From NCBI GenBank assembly GCA_023460155.1, contig JAEWRF010000247.1:1-16987 (forward strand): a stretch of 16,987 bases of DNA, read 5' to 3'. Shown here in pieces: positions 1 to 6,229 of the stretch. Origin of the DNA: Bacillota bacterium (GTDB taxonomy: Bacteria; Bacillota; Clostridia; Oscillospirales; Acutalibacteraceae). A model generated the notes under the pieces. It ran no database searches and was not told where the DNA came from. It was given only the letters and a program-made list of their open reading frames with translations. How positions within the stretch are numbered: position 1 is the first letter of the stretch; each line of letters begins with the position of its first letter. The position numbers and the translations under genes are program-made.

Positions 1-74
1 TCATAGCCCCGCTCCCGCAGATACTGTTTTCCCGCTTCCGTAACGTTATCCGGTATTAACACCCGACCGGGCAT
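1..74 (-). CDS. Probable D-2-hydroxyacid dehydrogenase (SerA-like), N-terminal fragment
   Basis: Only the first 24 codons lie in the window; the gene continues past the left edge. It begins with ATG at 74, seven bases after an AAGGGGG ribosome binding site. The peptide starts MPGRVLIPDNVTEAGKQYLR, which resembles the first beta strand and helix of D-isomer-specific 2-hydroxyacid dehydrogenases (phosphoglycerate dehydrogenase, hydroxypyruvate reductase and relatives). Those enzymes reduce 2-keto acids with NAD(P)H in the cytosol. The start is 40 bases after the stop of the aminotransferase upstream with no visible terminator between, so the two are probably co-transcribed; an aminotransferase making a keto acid and a dehydrogenase reducing it would fit. 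The family call rests on a short N-terminal match, so it is moderate at best, and the substrate cannot be told. Confidence 0.55.
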   Translation of the reverse strand, partial: MPGRVLIPDNVTEAGKQYLRERGY

Positions 75-114
75 AAATCTTCCCCCTTGTTTTCCTTCCT
101 GAAAGCAGCTTCCG

Positions 115-1281
115 TCAGCCTGAAGTCAGGGAACGGACGAAGGCTTCCATCCGATCCATGCCCTTCTCAATATTCTCCATGGACGTCGCATAGGAAAGGC
201 GCAGATAGCCTTCTCCGCATGCTCCGAACGTATCCCCCGGAGCGGTAGCTACCTGCTGCCGGTCCAGAAGCGCATAGGCGAACTCTTCGGAGGTTTTTCC
301 GAAGCTTGAAATATTAGGGAACGCGTAAAACGCCCCCCTCGGCATCCGGCAGGAAACACCTTTCATGGCGTTGAGCCGCCCGACGAGATAGTTCCTCCGC
401 CTCTCATACTCGCTAAGCATATGCTCAAAGTGCTTTTGTGAGCCCTCAAGCGCTTCCAGCGCGGCGTACTGGCACGGCATAGCGGCACAGGAAGCCACAT
501 ATTCCTGCAGCTCCGCGACCTTCGAGACAATTTCCTCCGGCCCGGCGGCATAGCCGATCCTCCAGCCCGTCATGGCATAGGTTTTGGAAAAGCTGTTGAT
601 CACAACGGTGCGCTCCTGCATTCCCGGCAGGCAGGCGATGCTTTCGCACTGCTCCCCGTCATAGACGATCCGGTTATATACTTCGTCCGAGATCACCAGC
701 AAATCCTGTTCCTTTGCAATTTTGGCAATCTGCCGCAGGGCCTCGCGGCCGATGACGCTCCCGGTGGGGTTGCAGGGCGAATTCAGGAAAATCACCTTGG
801 TTTTCGGAGTGATTGCGCGTTTCAGGTCTTCGGTCTCAAGGACGAAGTCGTTTTCCTCTTTGCAAACGACGTAAACCGGCACCCCGCCGTTCATTTTAAT
901 CTGAGCGTCGTAATTGCCGTAGTACGGCGCGGGGAGAACCACCTCGTCCCCCGGATCCAGAAGCACCTTCAGCGTGAGATAAACCGCTCCCATAGCGCCG
1001 GTCGTCACCGCAATCTGCCGGTCCGGGTCATATTTCAGCCCCTCCGTCCTGCTGAGCGCGGCCGCAATGCCTGTGCGCAGCTCCGGAATTCCGGCGTTGG
1101 CGGTGTATTTGGTATCGCCCCGGCGAATCGCGTCGCACCCAGCCTCCACCACATTCTCGGAAGCCGTAAAATTGGGCTCCCCGACGGTAAAACTGATCAC
1201 GTCCGTATATTCCAGAGATTTGTTGAACATATCCCGGATTCCGGAAGGTTTAATCTGATTGGTCAGCTTTGACAGCAACAT
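115..1281 (-). CDS. Class I/II PLP-dependent aminotransferase (aspartate aminotransferase-like)
   Basis: Fold-type I aminotransferase of 388 residues, the usual length for the AspB/PatA-like group. Landmarks: substrate-side GEPNF near residue 34, NPTG at 171-174, SDEVY at 198-202 with the Asp that contacts the pyridine nitrogen, SFSKTYAMTGWRIGY at 230-244 with Lys233 as the Schiff-base lysine, and Arg361 in RLSYA for the substrate carboxylate. It transfers an amino group between an amino acid and a 2-oxo acid in the cytosol; which amino acid is not visible. The ATG at 1281 is preferred because an AAAGG site lies 8 bases upstream; an in-frame GTG at 1290 overlaps that site and is a weaker alternative. 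It follows the amino-acid importer operon but is separated from it by a terminator, and precedes a hydroxyacid dehydrogenase by 40 bases. Confidence 0.92.
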   Translation of the reverse strand: MLLSKLTNQIKPSGIRDMFNKSLEYTDVISFTVGEPNFTASENVVEAGCDAIRRGDTKYTANAGIPELRTGIAAALSRTEGLKYDPDRQIAVTTGAMGAVYLTLKVLLDPGDEVVLPAPYYGNYDAQIKMNGGVPVYVVCKEENDFVLETEDLKRAITPKTKVIFLNSPCNPTGSVIGREALRQIAKIAKEQDLLVISDEVYNRIVYDGEQCESIACLPGMQERTVVINSFSKTYAMTGWRIGYAAGPEEIVSKVAELQEYVASCAAMPCQYAALEALEGSQKHFEHMLSEYERRRNYLVGRLNAMKGVSCRMPRGAFYAFPNISSFGKTSEEFAYALLDRQQVATAPGDTFGACGEGYLRLSYATSMENIEKGMDRMEAFVRSLTSG

Positions 1282-1317
1282 TGTTTTCACCTTTCTTCCG
1301 ATATTCGCGGCTTACCT

Positions 1318-1346
1318 ATAATATAGAAAGCACGAACGAACCCATA
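1318..1346 (-). promoter_or_regulatory. Weak candidate promoter for the aminotransferase
   Basis: On the minus strand a good -10 (TATTAT, 1318-1323) lies about 37 bases upstream of the aminotransferase start. The hexamer 17 bases further up (TATGGG, 1341-1346) is a poor -35. A promoter is expected here because a terminator closes the importer operon just upstream, but the exact boxes are uncertain. Confidence 0.35.
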
Positions 1347-1418
1347 AATCTGATTTTATCGCATTTTAACGGCCGGATACGGCATACTGAAGAAAAAAGC
1401 AGGAAAGGATCCCGGGTC

Positions 1419-1456
1419 AAAAAGCAGGCCCCCTGTTTTGCAGGAGGCCTGCTTTT
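1419..1456 (-). terminator. Intrinsic terminator of the amino-acid ABC operon
   Basis: An 11-bp stem (AAAAGCAGGCC, 1420-1430, with its exact complement at 1446-1456) encloses a 15-base loop region that can add further CCTG/CAGG pairs. Read on the minus strand the stem ends in a run of five T. It lies 17 bases past the stop of the solute-binding protein gene, so it closes that operon. Confidence 0.85.
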
Positions 1457-1472
1457 CACAATTTGTTTTCGC

Positions 1473-2333
1473 TCAGTTTTCCGTCGGATTCAGTGCAATG
1501 CCGACCGGCTTGCCGAACCACTTGACATAAGCGGCTTTGTTGGAACCATCCGTGTTGATCTGGAATACGAACTGATTGATATAGTTCAGCCATTCCTGAT
1601 CGCCCTTTTTGACACCGAGAGAATTGTACCACGGATTCATGCACATTTCGTCCGGAGTCCCGACGTATTTGAAAACATCCGGATATTTCATACCTTTGAA
1701 TGCGCAGTACGGCGAATCGCCGACAATCGCGTCGATCTGCTTATTCTTCAGCGCAGTTTCCATATCGTCGCCGTTGTCAAACAGAGTCATATTGAAGGAA
1801 ATGCCGGACTTGATGATATTCTCGCAGGAAGTCTGATCCGTGCTGCCCTTCGTGCAGCCAACCTTTTTGCCCGCAAGATCTTTCGCATGGGCAATGGTGG
1901 AATCCTTGCGGACCAGAATGCCGGCTGCGCCCGCATCGTAAGGAATGGAGAAGTCGATTTTCTGGGCTCTTTCCAACGTGATCGTAAAGTTGCCGACCAC
2001 GACATCGACCTTGCCCGTCTCAAGGGCAGTGATACGTTCCGGCACGGTCAGGCTGACGATCTGCGCTTCTGCGCCGAGAGACTTTGCCAGCATGTTCGAA
2101 ATATCGACGTCGTACCCGATCGGTTTGCCGCTTGAGTCTTTGCTGCCGTAAGGCTCGTTGTCAAGGAGAGAACCGACGATCAGTTTTTTGGCTTTAATGA
2201 CCTTTTCCAGCGTACCGCTGCTGGAAGTCGTACCGGCAGAGGTGCTCTGCGCTTTGGAACCGCAGCCTGCCATTGCCGTCGCCATTATAGCAACCGCCAT
2301 CAATAGACAAAGTACCTTAACCTTTTTTCTCAT
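1473..2333 (-). CDS. Amino-acid ABC transporter substrate-binding lipoprotein (SBP family 3)
   Basis: A 286-residue extracytoplasmic solute-binding protein. The N-terminus has Lys/Arg residues, a hydrophobic core and a lipobox MAGC with Cys24 as the acylated residue, so it should be tethered to the outer face of the membrane. The mature part matches the family 3 fold: LIVGSLLDNEPYG, a GYDVDISNMLAKSLG segment, ALETGKVDVVVGNFTIT, and a hinge returning around residues 190-230. It captures a polar or charged amino acid for the two permeases encoded upstream. The start at 2333 has an AAGGGG site 7 bases upstream. It is the last gene of the operon, 69 bases after the ATPase gene, with a hairpin in that gap. 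The exact ligand (Glu/Gln, Arg/Lys/His or Cys type) cannot be decided from sequence by eye. Confidence 0.93.
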   Translation of the reverse strand: MRKKVKVLCLLMAVAIMATAMAGCGSKAQSTSAGTTSSSGTLEKVIKAKKLIVGSLLDNEPYGSKDSSGKPIGYDVDISNMLAKSLGAEAQIVSLTVPERITALETGKVDVVVGNFTITLERAQKIDFSIPYDAGAAGILVRKDSTIAHAKDLAGKKVGCTKGSTDQTSCENIIKSGISFNMTLFDNGDDMETALKNKQIDAIVGDSPYCAFKGMKYPDVFKYVGTPDEMCMNPWYNSLGVKKGDQEWLNYINQFVFQINTDGSNKAAYVKWFGKPVGIALNPTEN

Positions 2334-2374
2334 AATATTTCCCCTTCTCGCAGTCCGGTCACCCGGTTTTGTAT

Positions 2375-2397
2375 ATAGAAAAGCTTGCGCCTTCTAT
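2375..2397 (-). promoter_or_regulatory. Intercistronic stem-loop before the binding-protein gene
   Basis: In the mRNA of the minus strand this folds as ATAGAA-GGC-GCAA-GCU-U-UUCUAU: about nine pairs with one bulged U and a GNRA-type GCAA loop. There is no T run, so it is unlikely to terminate. Hairpins at this place in importer operons commonly stabilise the segment encoding the abundant binding protein; that role is inferred. Confidence 0.45.
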
Positions 2398-2402
2398 CCC
2401 AC

Positions 2403-3227
2403 TTATTTCGAAATGATCGCTCTGAGGAACTGCTTTGTGCGTTCATGCTGCGGGTGGCTGAAAAGTTCCGCCGGTTTTCCTTCCTCAATGATGCTGCCGT
2501 CCGCCATAACGACAACGCGGTCGGCGACCTCTCGGGCGAATCCCATTTCATGGGTCACGACGACCATGGTCATGCCTTCTTCGGCAAGCTCCTTCATTAC
2601 GTTGAGGACCTCCCCGATCAACTCCGGGTCGAGAGCCGAGGTCGGCTCGTCAAACAGAATGCACTTCGGGTTCATGGCGAGCGCTCGGGCAATGGCAATG
2701 CGCTGCTTCTGACCGCCGGAAAGCTCGCTGGGGTAGCTTTGCGCCTTATCGGAAAGCCCAACCTTTTCCAGAAGGCCGGAAACCATTTCATCCATCTCGG
2801 CATGGCTCAGCTTTTTGTTGTTGCGTTTTGGGCCGAGCGTAATGTTGTCATAGACCGTCAGATGGGGAAAAAGATTAAAATGCTGGAATACCATTCCCAT
2901 CTCTTTGCGGATTGCGTGAATATTTTTAGAATTTACTTCCTTGCCGTCCACAACAATTGCACCCTGATCCGCTTTTTCCAACCGGTTCAGGCATCTTAAA
3001 AATGTGCTTTTTCCGGTTCCGCTCGGGCCGATAATGACAACCACTTCGCCCTCCCGGACCTCCAGATTGACTCCCTTCAGAATCTCGTTTGTGCCAAACG
3101 ATTTATGCACGTTCTTAGCGGATATTGCCGGAATGGCGGTTTCCATTTTAACAACAACGCCTCTCTTTGTCTCGTTTTCCGAATAGGAATCGCTTAAAGC
3201 CTCTTTCATAGCCAGTGAAGTTTGCAT
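2403..3227 (-). CDS. Polar amino-acid ABC transporter ATP-binding protein (GlnQ/HisP type)
   Basis: A 274-residue ABC ATPase that powers amino-acid import from the cytoplasmic face. All motifs are intact: Walker A GPSGTGKST (67-75), Q-loop VFQHFNLFP (113-121), signature LSGGQKQR (169-176), Walker B LFDEP (191-195), D-loop SALD (197-200) and switch His226 in VVTHEMGFAREVADR. The PHLTVYDNI and HEMGFAREVADRV segments are typical of the GlnQ/HisP family. The chosen ATG (3227) overlaps the stop of the upstream permease as TAATG and has GGAGGG 7 bases ahead, so the extra ~30 residues before the conserved core, compared with most relatives, are probably translated. An internal Met28 is an alternative start but its ribosome site is worse spaced. 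Translational coupling to the permease is likely. Confidence 0.95.
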   Translation of the reverse strand: MQTSLAMKEALSDSYSENETKRGVVVKMETAIPAISAKNVHKSFGTNEILKGVNLEVREGEVVVIIGPSGTGKSTFLRCLNRLEKADQGAIVVDGKEVNSKNIHAIRKEMGMVFQHFNLFPHLTVYDNITLGPKRNNKKLSHAEMDEMVSGLLEKVGLSDKAQSYPSELSGGQKQRIAIARALAMNPKCILFDEPTSALDPELIGEVLNVMKELAEEGMTMVVVTHEMGFAREVADRVVVMADGSIIEEGKPAELFSHPQHERTKQFLRAIISK

Positions 3228-3895
3228 TAACGAGCCCTCCTTTGTTCCAGTTTTTTAACGTACAGCGACAGCGGATAACTGATGACAAAAAACACGATTG
3301 CAATAACGGTATAAGTCTGAATCGGTAGCCCGGTCCGGTTGATGATGACCTGAGACTGCTTAACAATATCCTCGCAGCCCACCAGAGAAACAATGCTGGT
3401 ATCCTTGATAACGCCGATAAAGAAGCCCATCAGAGTCGGAAGGAAAACACGGAACGCCTGCGGGAAAATGACAAACCGCATAACATCGAGGCTGCTGAGC
3501 CCCACGCTGTAGCCTGCTTCCGTCTGTCCCTTCGAAATGGACTCAATGCCGGACCGGATGATTTCGCAGGTATAGGCTCCCGCGTACAGAATCAGGACGA
3601 TACTGCAGGCCGTAAAGATATCCAGATCAATTCCAGCGTAGGCAATGCCGTAGTAACCGAAAAACAGCTGAAGCAGAAGGGGCGAACCGCGGAAAAGTTC
3701 CACATAAACCCGGATGACCGCCTTGATGATCCTGACCGGTACGGATTTACCTTTCAGCGAAAGGCCGATCGCGGTAAGAATTCCGACCATCAGACCGCCG
3801 ATGATCATGACAATTGACAGTCCTACGGTAATTTTCAGACCGTCGAGAAGAATGGTGGAAAAAGCAAATATTTTATCAAATCCCAATTCCGTCAC
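3227..3895 (-). CDS. Amino-acid ABC transporter permease (HisM/GlnP type), second subunit
   Basis: A 222-residue membrane permease of the polar amino-acid family (BPD_transp_1 fold) with several hydrophobic helices, for example residues 22-45, 95-110 and 195-210. The cytoplasmic EAA loop that docks the ATPase is seen as TEAGYSVGLSSLDVMRFVIF (125-144) followed by PQAFRVFLP. ELFRGSPLLLQLFF (66-79) is another family hallmark. It probably forms a heterodimer with the permease encoded just upstream. The GTG start at 3895 overlaps the previous stop codon (GTGA). An AAAGGAG site ends only one base before this GTG, which is closer than usual; TTG at 3886 (codon 4) is spaced better and could be the real start. 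The stop overlaps the start of the ATPase gene. Confidence 0.93.
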   Translation of the reverse strand: MTELGFDKIFAFSTILLDGLKITVGLSIVMIIGGLMVGILTAIGLSLKGKSVPVRIIKAVIRVYVELFRGSPLLLQLFFGYYGIAYAGIDLDIFTACSIVLILYAGAYTCEIIRSGIESISKGQTEAGYSVGLSSLDVMRFVIFPQAFRVFLPTLMGFFIGVIKDTSIVSLVGCEDIVKQSQVIINRTGLPIQTYTVIAIVFFVISYPLSLYVKKLEQRRAR

Positions 3896-4584
3896 TCTCC
3901 TTTACTGCTTACGCTTGGGAAGTATTTTACGTTGACCTTGCGCAGAATGAATGTGGATATATTGGAAAGAACGTAGAAAATGATAATGGCGAAGGTGTAC
4001 ATCTCAAAAGTGCGGAACGTGTTCGTTGCGGTGATCGTCGTCACATCCGTCAGCTCACGGACATCCAGTGAAGACAGAAGCGTCGTCGCGTACATTGCAC
4101 CCACGAACTCATTAATCAGGGCCGGGAAGATATTGCGGAGTGCCTGCGGAGAAATAATATCAAGGAATATCCGCGTTCTGGTCAGGCCGACGCATTTTCC
4201 GGCTTCCCACTGTCCCACGTCGATGGACTGGATGCCTGCGCGGAACATTTCGCAGGAATAAGCGCTTCCGTTCAGTACCAGGGCAAGAATTCCGGCAACA
4301 TAATTGTTGAGGAAGATGCCGAGCTGTGGAAGACCGAAATAGATCATGAAGATCTGCACCAGCAGCGGGGTGTTGCGGAAGATTTCCACGAACACGGTAA
4401 CAATTCTATAAGCAACTTTCGGCTTTTTCCGGTAGCGGATATAGCCTAAAAACGCGCCGATTACAATCTGAAGCACAAATGCCAAGATCGTGAGCGCCAT
4501 TGTGATAAGAGCTGCCTGCAGCAAATCAGGCAAATGTGATATGGGAGTTGACCAGTCGAAAAAAAAGCTGCTGTTGTCATTCAC
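3892..4584 (-). CDS. Amino-acid ABC transporter permease (HisQ/GlnP type), first subunit
   Basis: A 230-residue permease and the first gene of the importer operon. It has hydrophobic segments around residues 21-48, 62-84, 97-112 and 195-213. The family motifs VEIFRNTPLLVQIFMIYFGL (66-85) and the EAA loop EAGKCVGLTRTRIFLDIIS (127-145) followed by PQALRNIFPALINEF are clear. It should sit in the cytoplasmic membrane and form the translocation path together with the downstream paralogue (222 residues). It starts with GTG at 4584, nine bases after GGAAGGAG. The out-of-frame ATG at 4580 is not a start. It is preceded by a very long structured leader, which suggests regulation after transcription initiation. 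Confidence 0.93.
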   Translation of the reverse strand: MNDNSSFFFDWSTPISHLPDLLQAALITMALTILAFVLQIVIGAFLGYIRYRKKPKVAYRIVTVFVEIFRNTPLLVQIFMIYFGLPQLGIFLNNYVAGILALVLNGSAYSCEMFRAGIQSIDVGQWEAGKCVGLTRTRIFLDIISPQALRNIFPALINEFVGAMYATTLLSSLDVRELTDVTTITATNTFRTFEMYTFAIIIFYVLSNISTFILRKVNVKYFPSVSSKGE

Positions 4585-4607
4585 TCAAAATCGCTCCTTC
4601 CAGGATT

Positions 4608-4785
4608 CGGGCAAAACGCCCGTTCTGAAGTTTTCCGACCGGAATACGGAAAACCTCGTTTGCTTCGGCCGAATGTACCGCCGAAGACCTTCGGAAACTC
4701 TGCGTTTCCGTTCCGAATTGATACCACTTCCCTTTCTAAAATGCAAACACAAAGAGGCCCTCTGAATCAGAAGACCTCTTTGTCA
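4608..4785 (-). promoter_or_regulatory. Proximal leader of the ABC operon: run of stem-loops
   Basis: In the minus-strand transcript, five hairpins follow one another before the ribosome site. ACAAAGAGG pairs with CCTCTTTGT (4749-4757 with 4775-4783), with an inner TCTGA/TCAGA stem. CGGAAAC pairs with GTTTCCG (4692-4698 with 4704-4710). CTTCGG at 4689-4694 or at 4663-4668 can each pair with CCGAAG at 4681-4686, so these two are mutually exclusive. GTTTTCCG pairs with CGGAAAAC (4630-4637 with 4647-4654). CGGGC pairs with GCCCG (4608-4612 with 4618-4622). No known riboswitch or T-box consensus was recognised. Confidence 0.5.
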
Positions 4786-4874
4786 GTTCAGCCTATTTTA
4801 TTTTTATTGTTTCAATTCCAGGTTGGAATCATGATGACATTCTGTACGCCCGAGCCTTACTTCCTTTCAAACGC

Positions 4875-4905
4875 AAAAAAAGCCTTCTATTTCTAGAAGA
4901 CCTCA
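4875..4905 (-). terminator. Terminator-like hairpin inside the ABC operon leader (possible attenuator)
   Basis: On the minus strand, AGGTCTTCTA - GAAA - TAGAAGGCTT forms a stem of about ten pairs (three of them G-U) with a GNRA loop, followed by a run of seven T starting inside the stem. It lies about 150 bases after the predicted transcription start at ~5049 and about 290 bases before the first gene. A terminator in that place would act as an attenuator of the importer operon. Confidence 0.6.
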
Positions 4906-4937
4906 TTGTCAAAACGAATGATCTATTCACTTTCGTC

Positions 4938-5030
4938 CAATTAAGAAACAAACCAATTTGTTTTACCCACCGGCCGGAACGAAGAAAAGTCTTTTCTGTG
5001 TCAGTCGGCTTCCTCATCGCCGGGTGGATT
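4938..5030 (-). promoter_or_regulatory. Distal leader: candidate three-way-junction RNA
   Basis: Right after the predicted transcription start, CCAC-C-CGGC pairs with GCCG-GTGG (one bulged C), closing a region that holds two further hairpins: GGC-GATGAGGAA-GCC and AGAAAA-GAC-TTTTCT. A separate AACAAA-TTGG-TTTGTT hairpin follows. The arrangement looks like a compact aptamer upstream of a terminator, but it matches no riboswitch class that I recognise. The fold was made by eye and is unproven. Confidence 0.35.
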
Positions 5031-5055
5031 TGCTCTGTTAAGTTTTCATATGCAC

Positions 5056-5084
5056 ATAATAGCATTCCCTTCAGACTGTGTCAA
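5056..5084 (-). promoter_or_regulatory. Sigma-A promoter of the amino-acid ABC operon
   Basis: On the minus strand a perfect -35 TTGACA (5079-5084) is separated by 17 bases from -10 TATTAT (5056-5061). Initiation is expected near 5049, which gives a leader of about 465 bases. It is divergent from the IclR-family gene promoter, about 200 bases away. Confidence 0.85.
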
Positions 5085-5242
5085 GAGAAAAAAATTATTT
5101 GTGACTTCTGTAGAGACTTTCAAAAAGTGCGCTCAGATTTTGTCATTTTGCACAACCCGAGGCCTGTCTTGTGCCCTGACGCCGATAGAAAATTCACCCC
5201 TATTTTTGAATGCTCAGATTCTTATTGAAAAGTGAAATTGCG

Positions 5243-5263
5243 TTGCCGACGAATTTACGGCAA
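5243..5263. promoter_or_regulatory. Candidate operator upstream of the IclR-family gene
   Basis: The inverted repeat TTGCCG-N9-CGGCAA ends about 25 bases before the -10 box of the regulator gene, i.e. in or next to the -35 region. IclR-family proteins commonly bind a palindrome at their own promoter, so autoregulation is a reasonable inference. No second copy was seen near the importer promoter. Confidence 0.4.
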
Positions 5264-5287
5264 ACTCTTTTTCTTCAACCGGGGAAA

Positions 5288-5296
5288 TGGTATAAT
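5288..5296 (+). promoter_or_regulatory. Extended -10 promoter of the IclR-family gene
   Basis: TGgTATAAT is a perfect extended -10 element (TG at 5288-5289, TATAAT at 5291-5296). The -35 region is only T-rich, which is common for extended -10 promoters. Initiation near 5303 leaves a leader of about 65 bases to the ATG at 5369. Confidence 0.7.
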
Positions 5297-5368
5297 AGCG
5301 ATATTCAAATCAATATGGGAAAAAGCGGTTTTCCCAATTTTCGAAGACAGAAGGAGGGCGCGGCGATT

Positions 5369-6130
5369 ATGGAGCCAACCGTACAGGTGGTCAGCCGGGC
5401 GCTGGATCTGATCGAACAGCTTTCCCAGTCCTCAAAGCCGATGGGGCTTACCGAGCTTTCAAAGTCTGTGGGGCTCAGCAAAAGCACGGTCAGCCGGCTG
5501 CTTGCCACGCTTCAGTCCCGAGGCTACGTGGAAAAGGTCGAGCCAAACGGGAAATACACCCTCGGTCCAAAGCTGATTTCGCTTGTCAGCTGCCACATCG
5601 GCAGCCTCGAGCTGCAGACGGAGGCCCGCCCGTATCTTTCCCTGCTGGCCTCCGACCTGAATCTCACGACGCATCTCGGAATCCTGGACGGGAATGAAGT
5701 GATCTACATTGAAAAGCTGGACCGCTTCCCCACAAAGCAGCTCTACTCTCAGATCGGCTACCGCGTGCCGGCCTACTGCTCCTCGCTTGGAAAATGTCTG
5801 CTGGCCCGGTATTCCGGAGAAGAACTGGAGCGGATCATGGGCGGCACCCGCTTTCAAACGTACACAGCCCGTACAATCCCCACACTGGAGGCGCTGAAGG
5901 AACAGCTGCGGCGCATCCGCGACCAGGGCTGGGCGATGGACGATCAGGAATACACCGTAGGGCATATGTGCGTCGGCGCGCCGATCTACGACTACCGCGG
6001 CGAGATCATTGCCGCCGTCAGCGCGAGCGGAACCTCCGCTGTACTGACCCCCGAATACCTTCCCGTCGTGATTGAAGAGGTCAAGCAGACGGCCCGGCAG
6101 ATTTCGAAATGCATGGGCTGCCTAACCTGA
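5369..6130 (+). CDS. IclR-family transcriptional regulator
   Basis: A 253-residue regulator, the normal IclR length. An N-terminal winged helix-turn-helix (about residues 5-65) includes the segment GLTELSKSVGLSKSTVSRLL with its recognition helix, then RGYVEKVEPNGKYTLGPKL as wing and linker. The C-terminal effector domain (about 80-250) has the family phrases LGILDGNEVIYIEKL, PAYCSSLGKCLLA, GWAMDDQEYTVG and APIYDYRGEIIAAVSASG. The start is the ATG at 5369, with AAGGAGGG about nine bases upstream and an extended -10 promoter at 5288-5296; longer in-frame reading begins before the promoter and is not used. It is divergent from the amino-acid importer operon and is a candidate regulator of it. 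Its effector is unknown. Confidence 0.93.
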   Translation: MEPTVQVVSRALDLIEQLSQSSKPMGLTELSKSVGLSKSTVSRLLATLQSRGYVEKVEPNGKYTLGPKLISLVSCHIGSLELQTEARPYLSLLASDLNLTTHLGILDGNEVIYIEKLDRFPTKQLYSQIGYRVPAYCSSLGKCLLARYSGEELERIMGGTRFQTYTARTIPTLEALKEQLRRIRDQGWAMDDQEYTVGHMCVGAPIYDYRGEIIAAVSASGTSAVLTPEYLPVVIEEVKQTARQISKCMGCLT

Positions 6131-6156
6131 CCGAAGCCGGTGATTCGGTTACGAAG

Positions 6157-6199
6157 AACAGCCCCCCGAAGGGCCCGATGGCCTTTCAGGGGGCTGTTT
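6157..6199 (+). terminator. Terminator between the IclR-family and aldehyde dehydrogenase genes
   Basis: AACAGCCCCC (6157-6166) pairs exactly with GGGGGCTGTT (6189-6198), and an inner GAAGGGCC/GGCCTTTC stem extends it. On the plus strand it is followed by TTTCTCTCTTTC. It lies 27 bases after the regulator stop and between convergent genes, so it may also stop the minus-strand transcript, though the minus-side T tract is weaker. Confidence 0.8.
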
Positions 6200-6229
6200 C
6201 TCTCTTTCTGGAAAAGGGGGATTTCTTCC

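Noticed and set aside
1269..2135. A 288-codon plus-strand frame over the solute-binding protein gene
   Set aside because: It crosses a terminator and is antisense to a clear lipoprotein gene; no ribosome site or family resemblance.
4585..5055. T-box riboswitch in the importer leader
   Set aside because: No AGGGTGGNACCGCG-like T-box sequence was found; GGTGGG near 4970 is part of a local stem.
4829..5065. Possible leader peptide or small protein (up to 78 codons, minus strand) in the importer leader
   Set aside because: The first start lies upstream of the predicted transcription start, the internal ATG has no ribosome site, and the frame runs straight through the terminator-like hairpin. 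A regulatory RNA explains the region better.
5210..5368. Longer N-terminus for the IclR-family regulator
   Set aside because: The extra frame begins upstream of the extended -10 promoter, and the ATG at 5369 has an excellent ribosome site and gives the normal family length.
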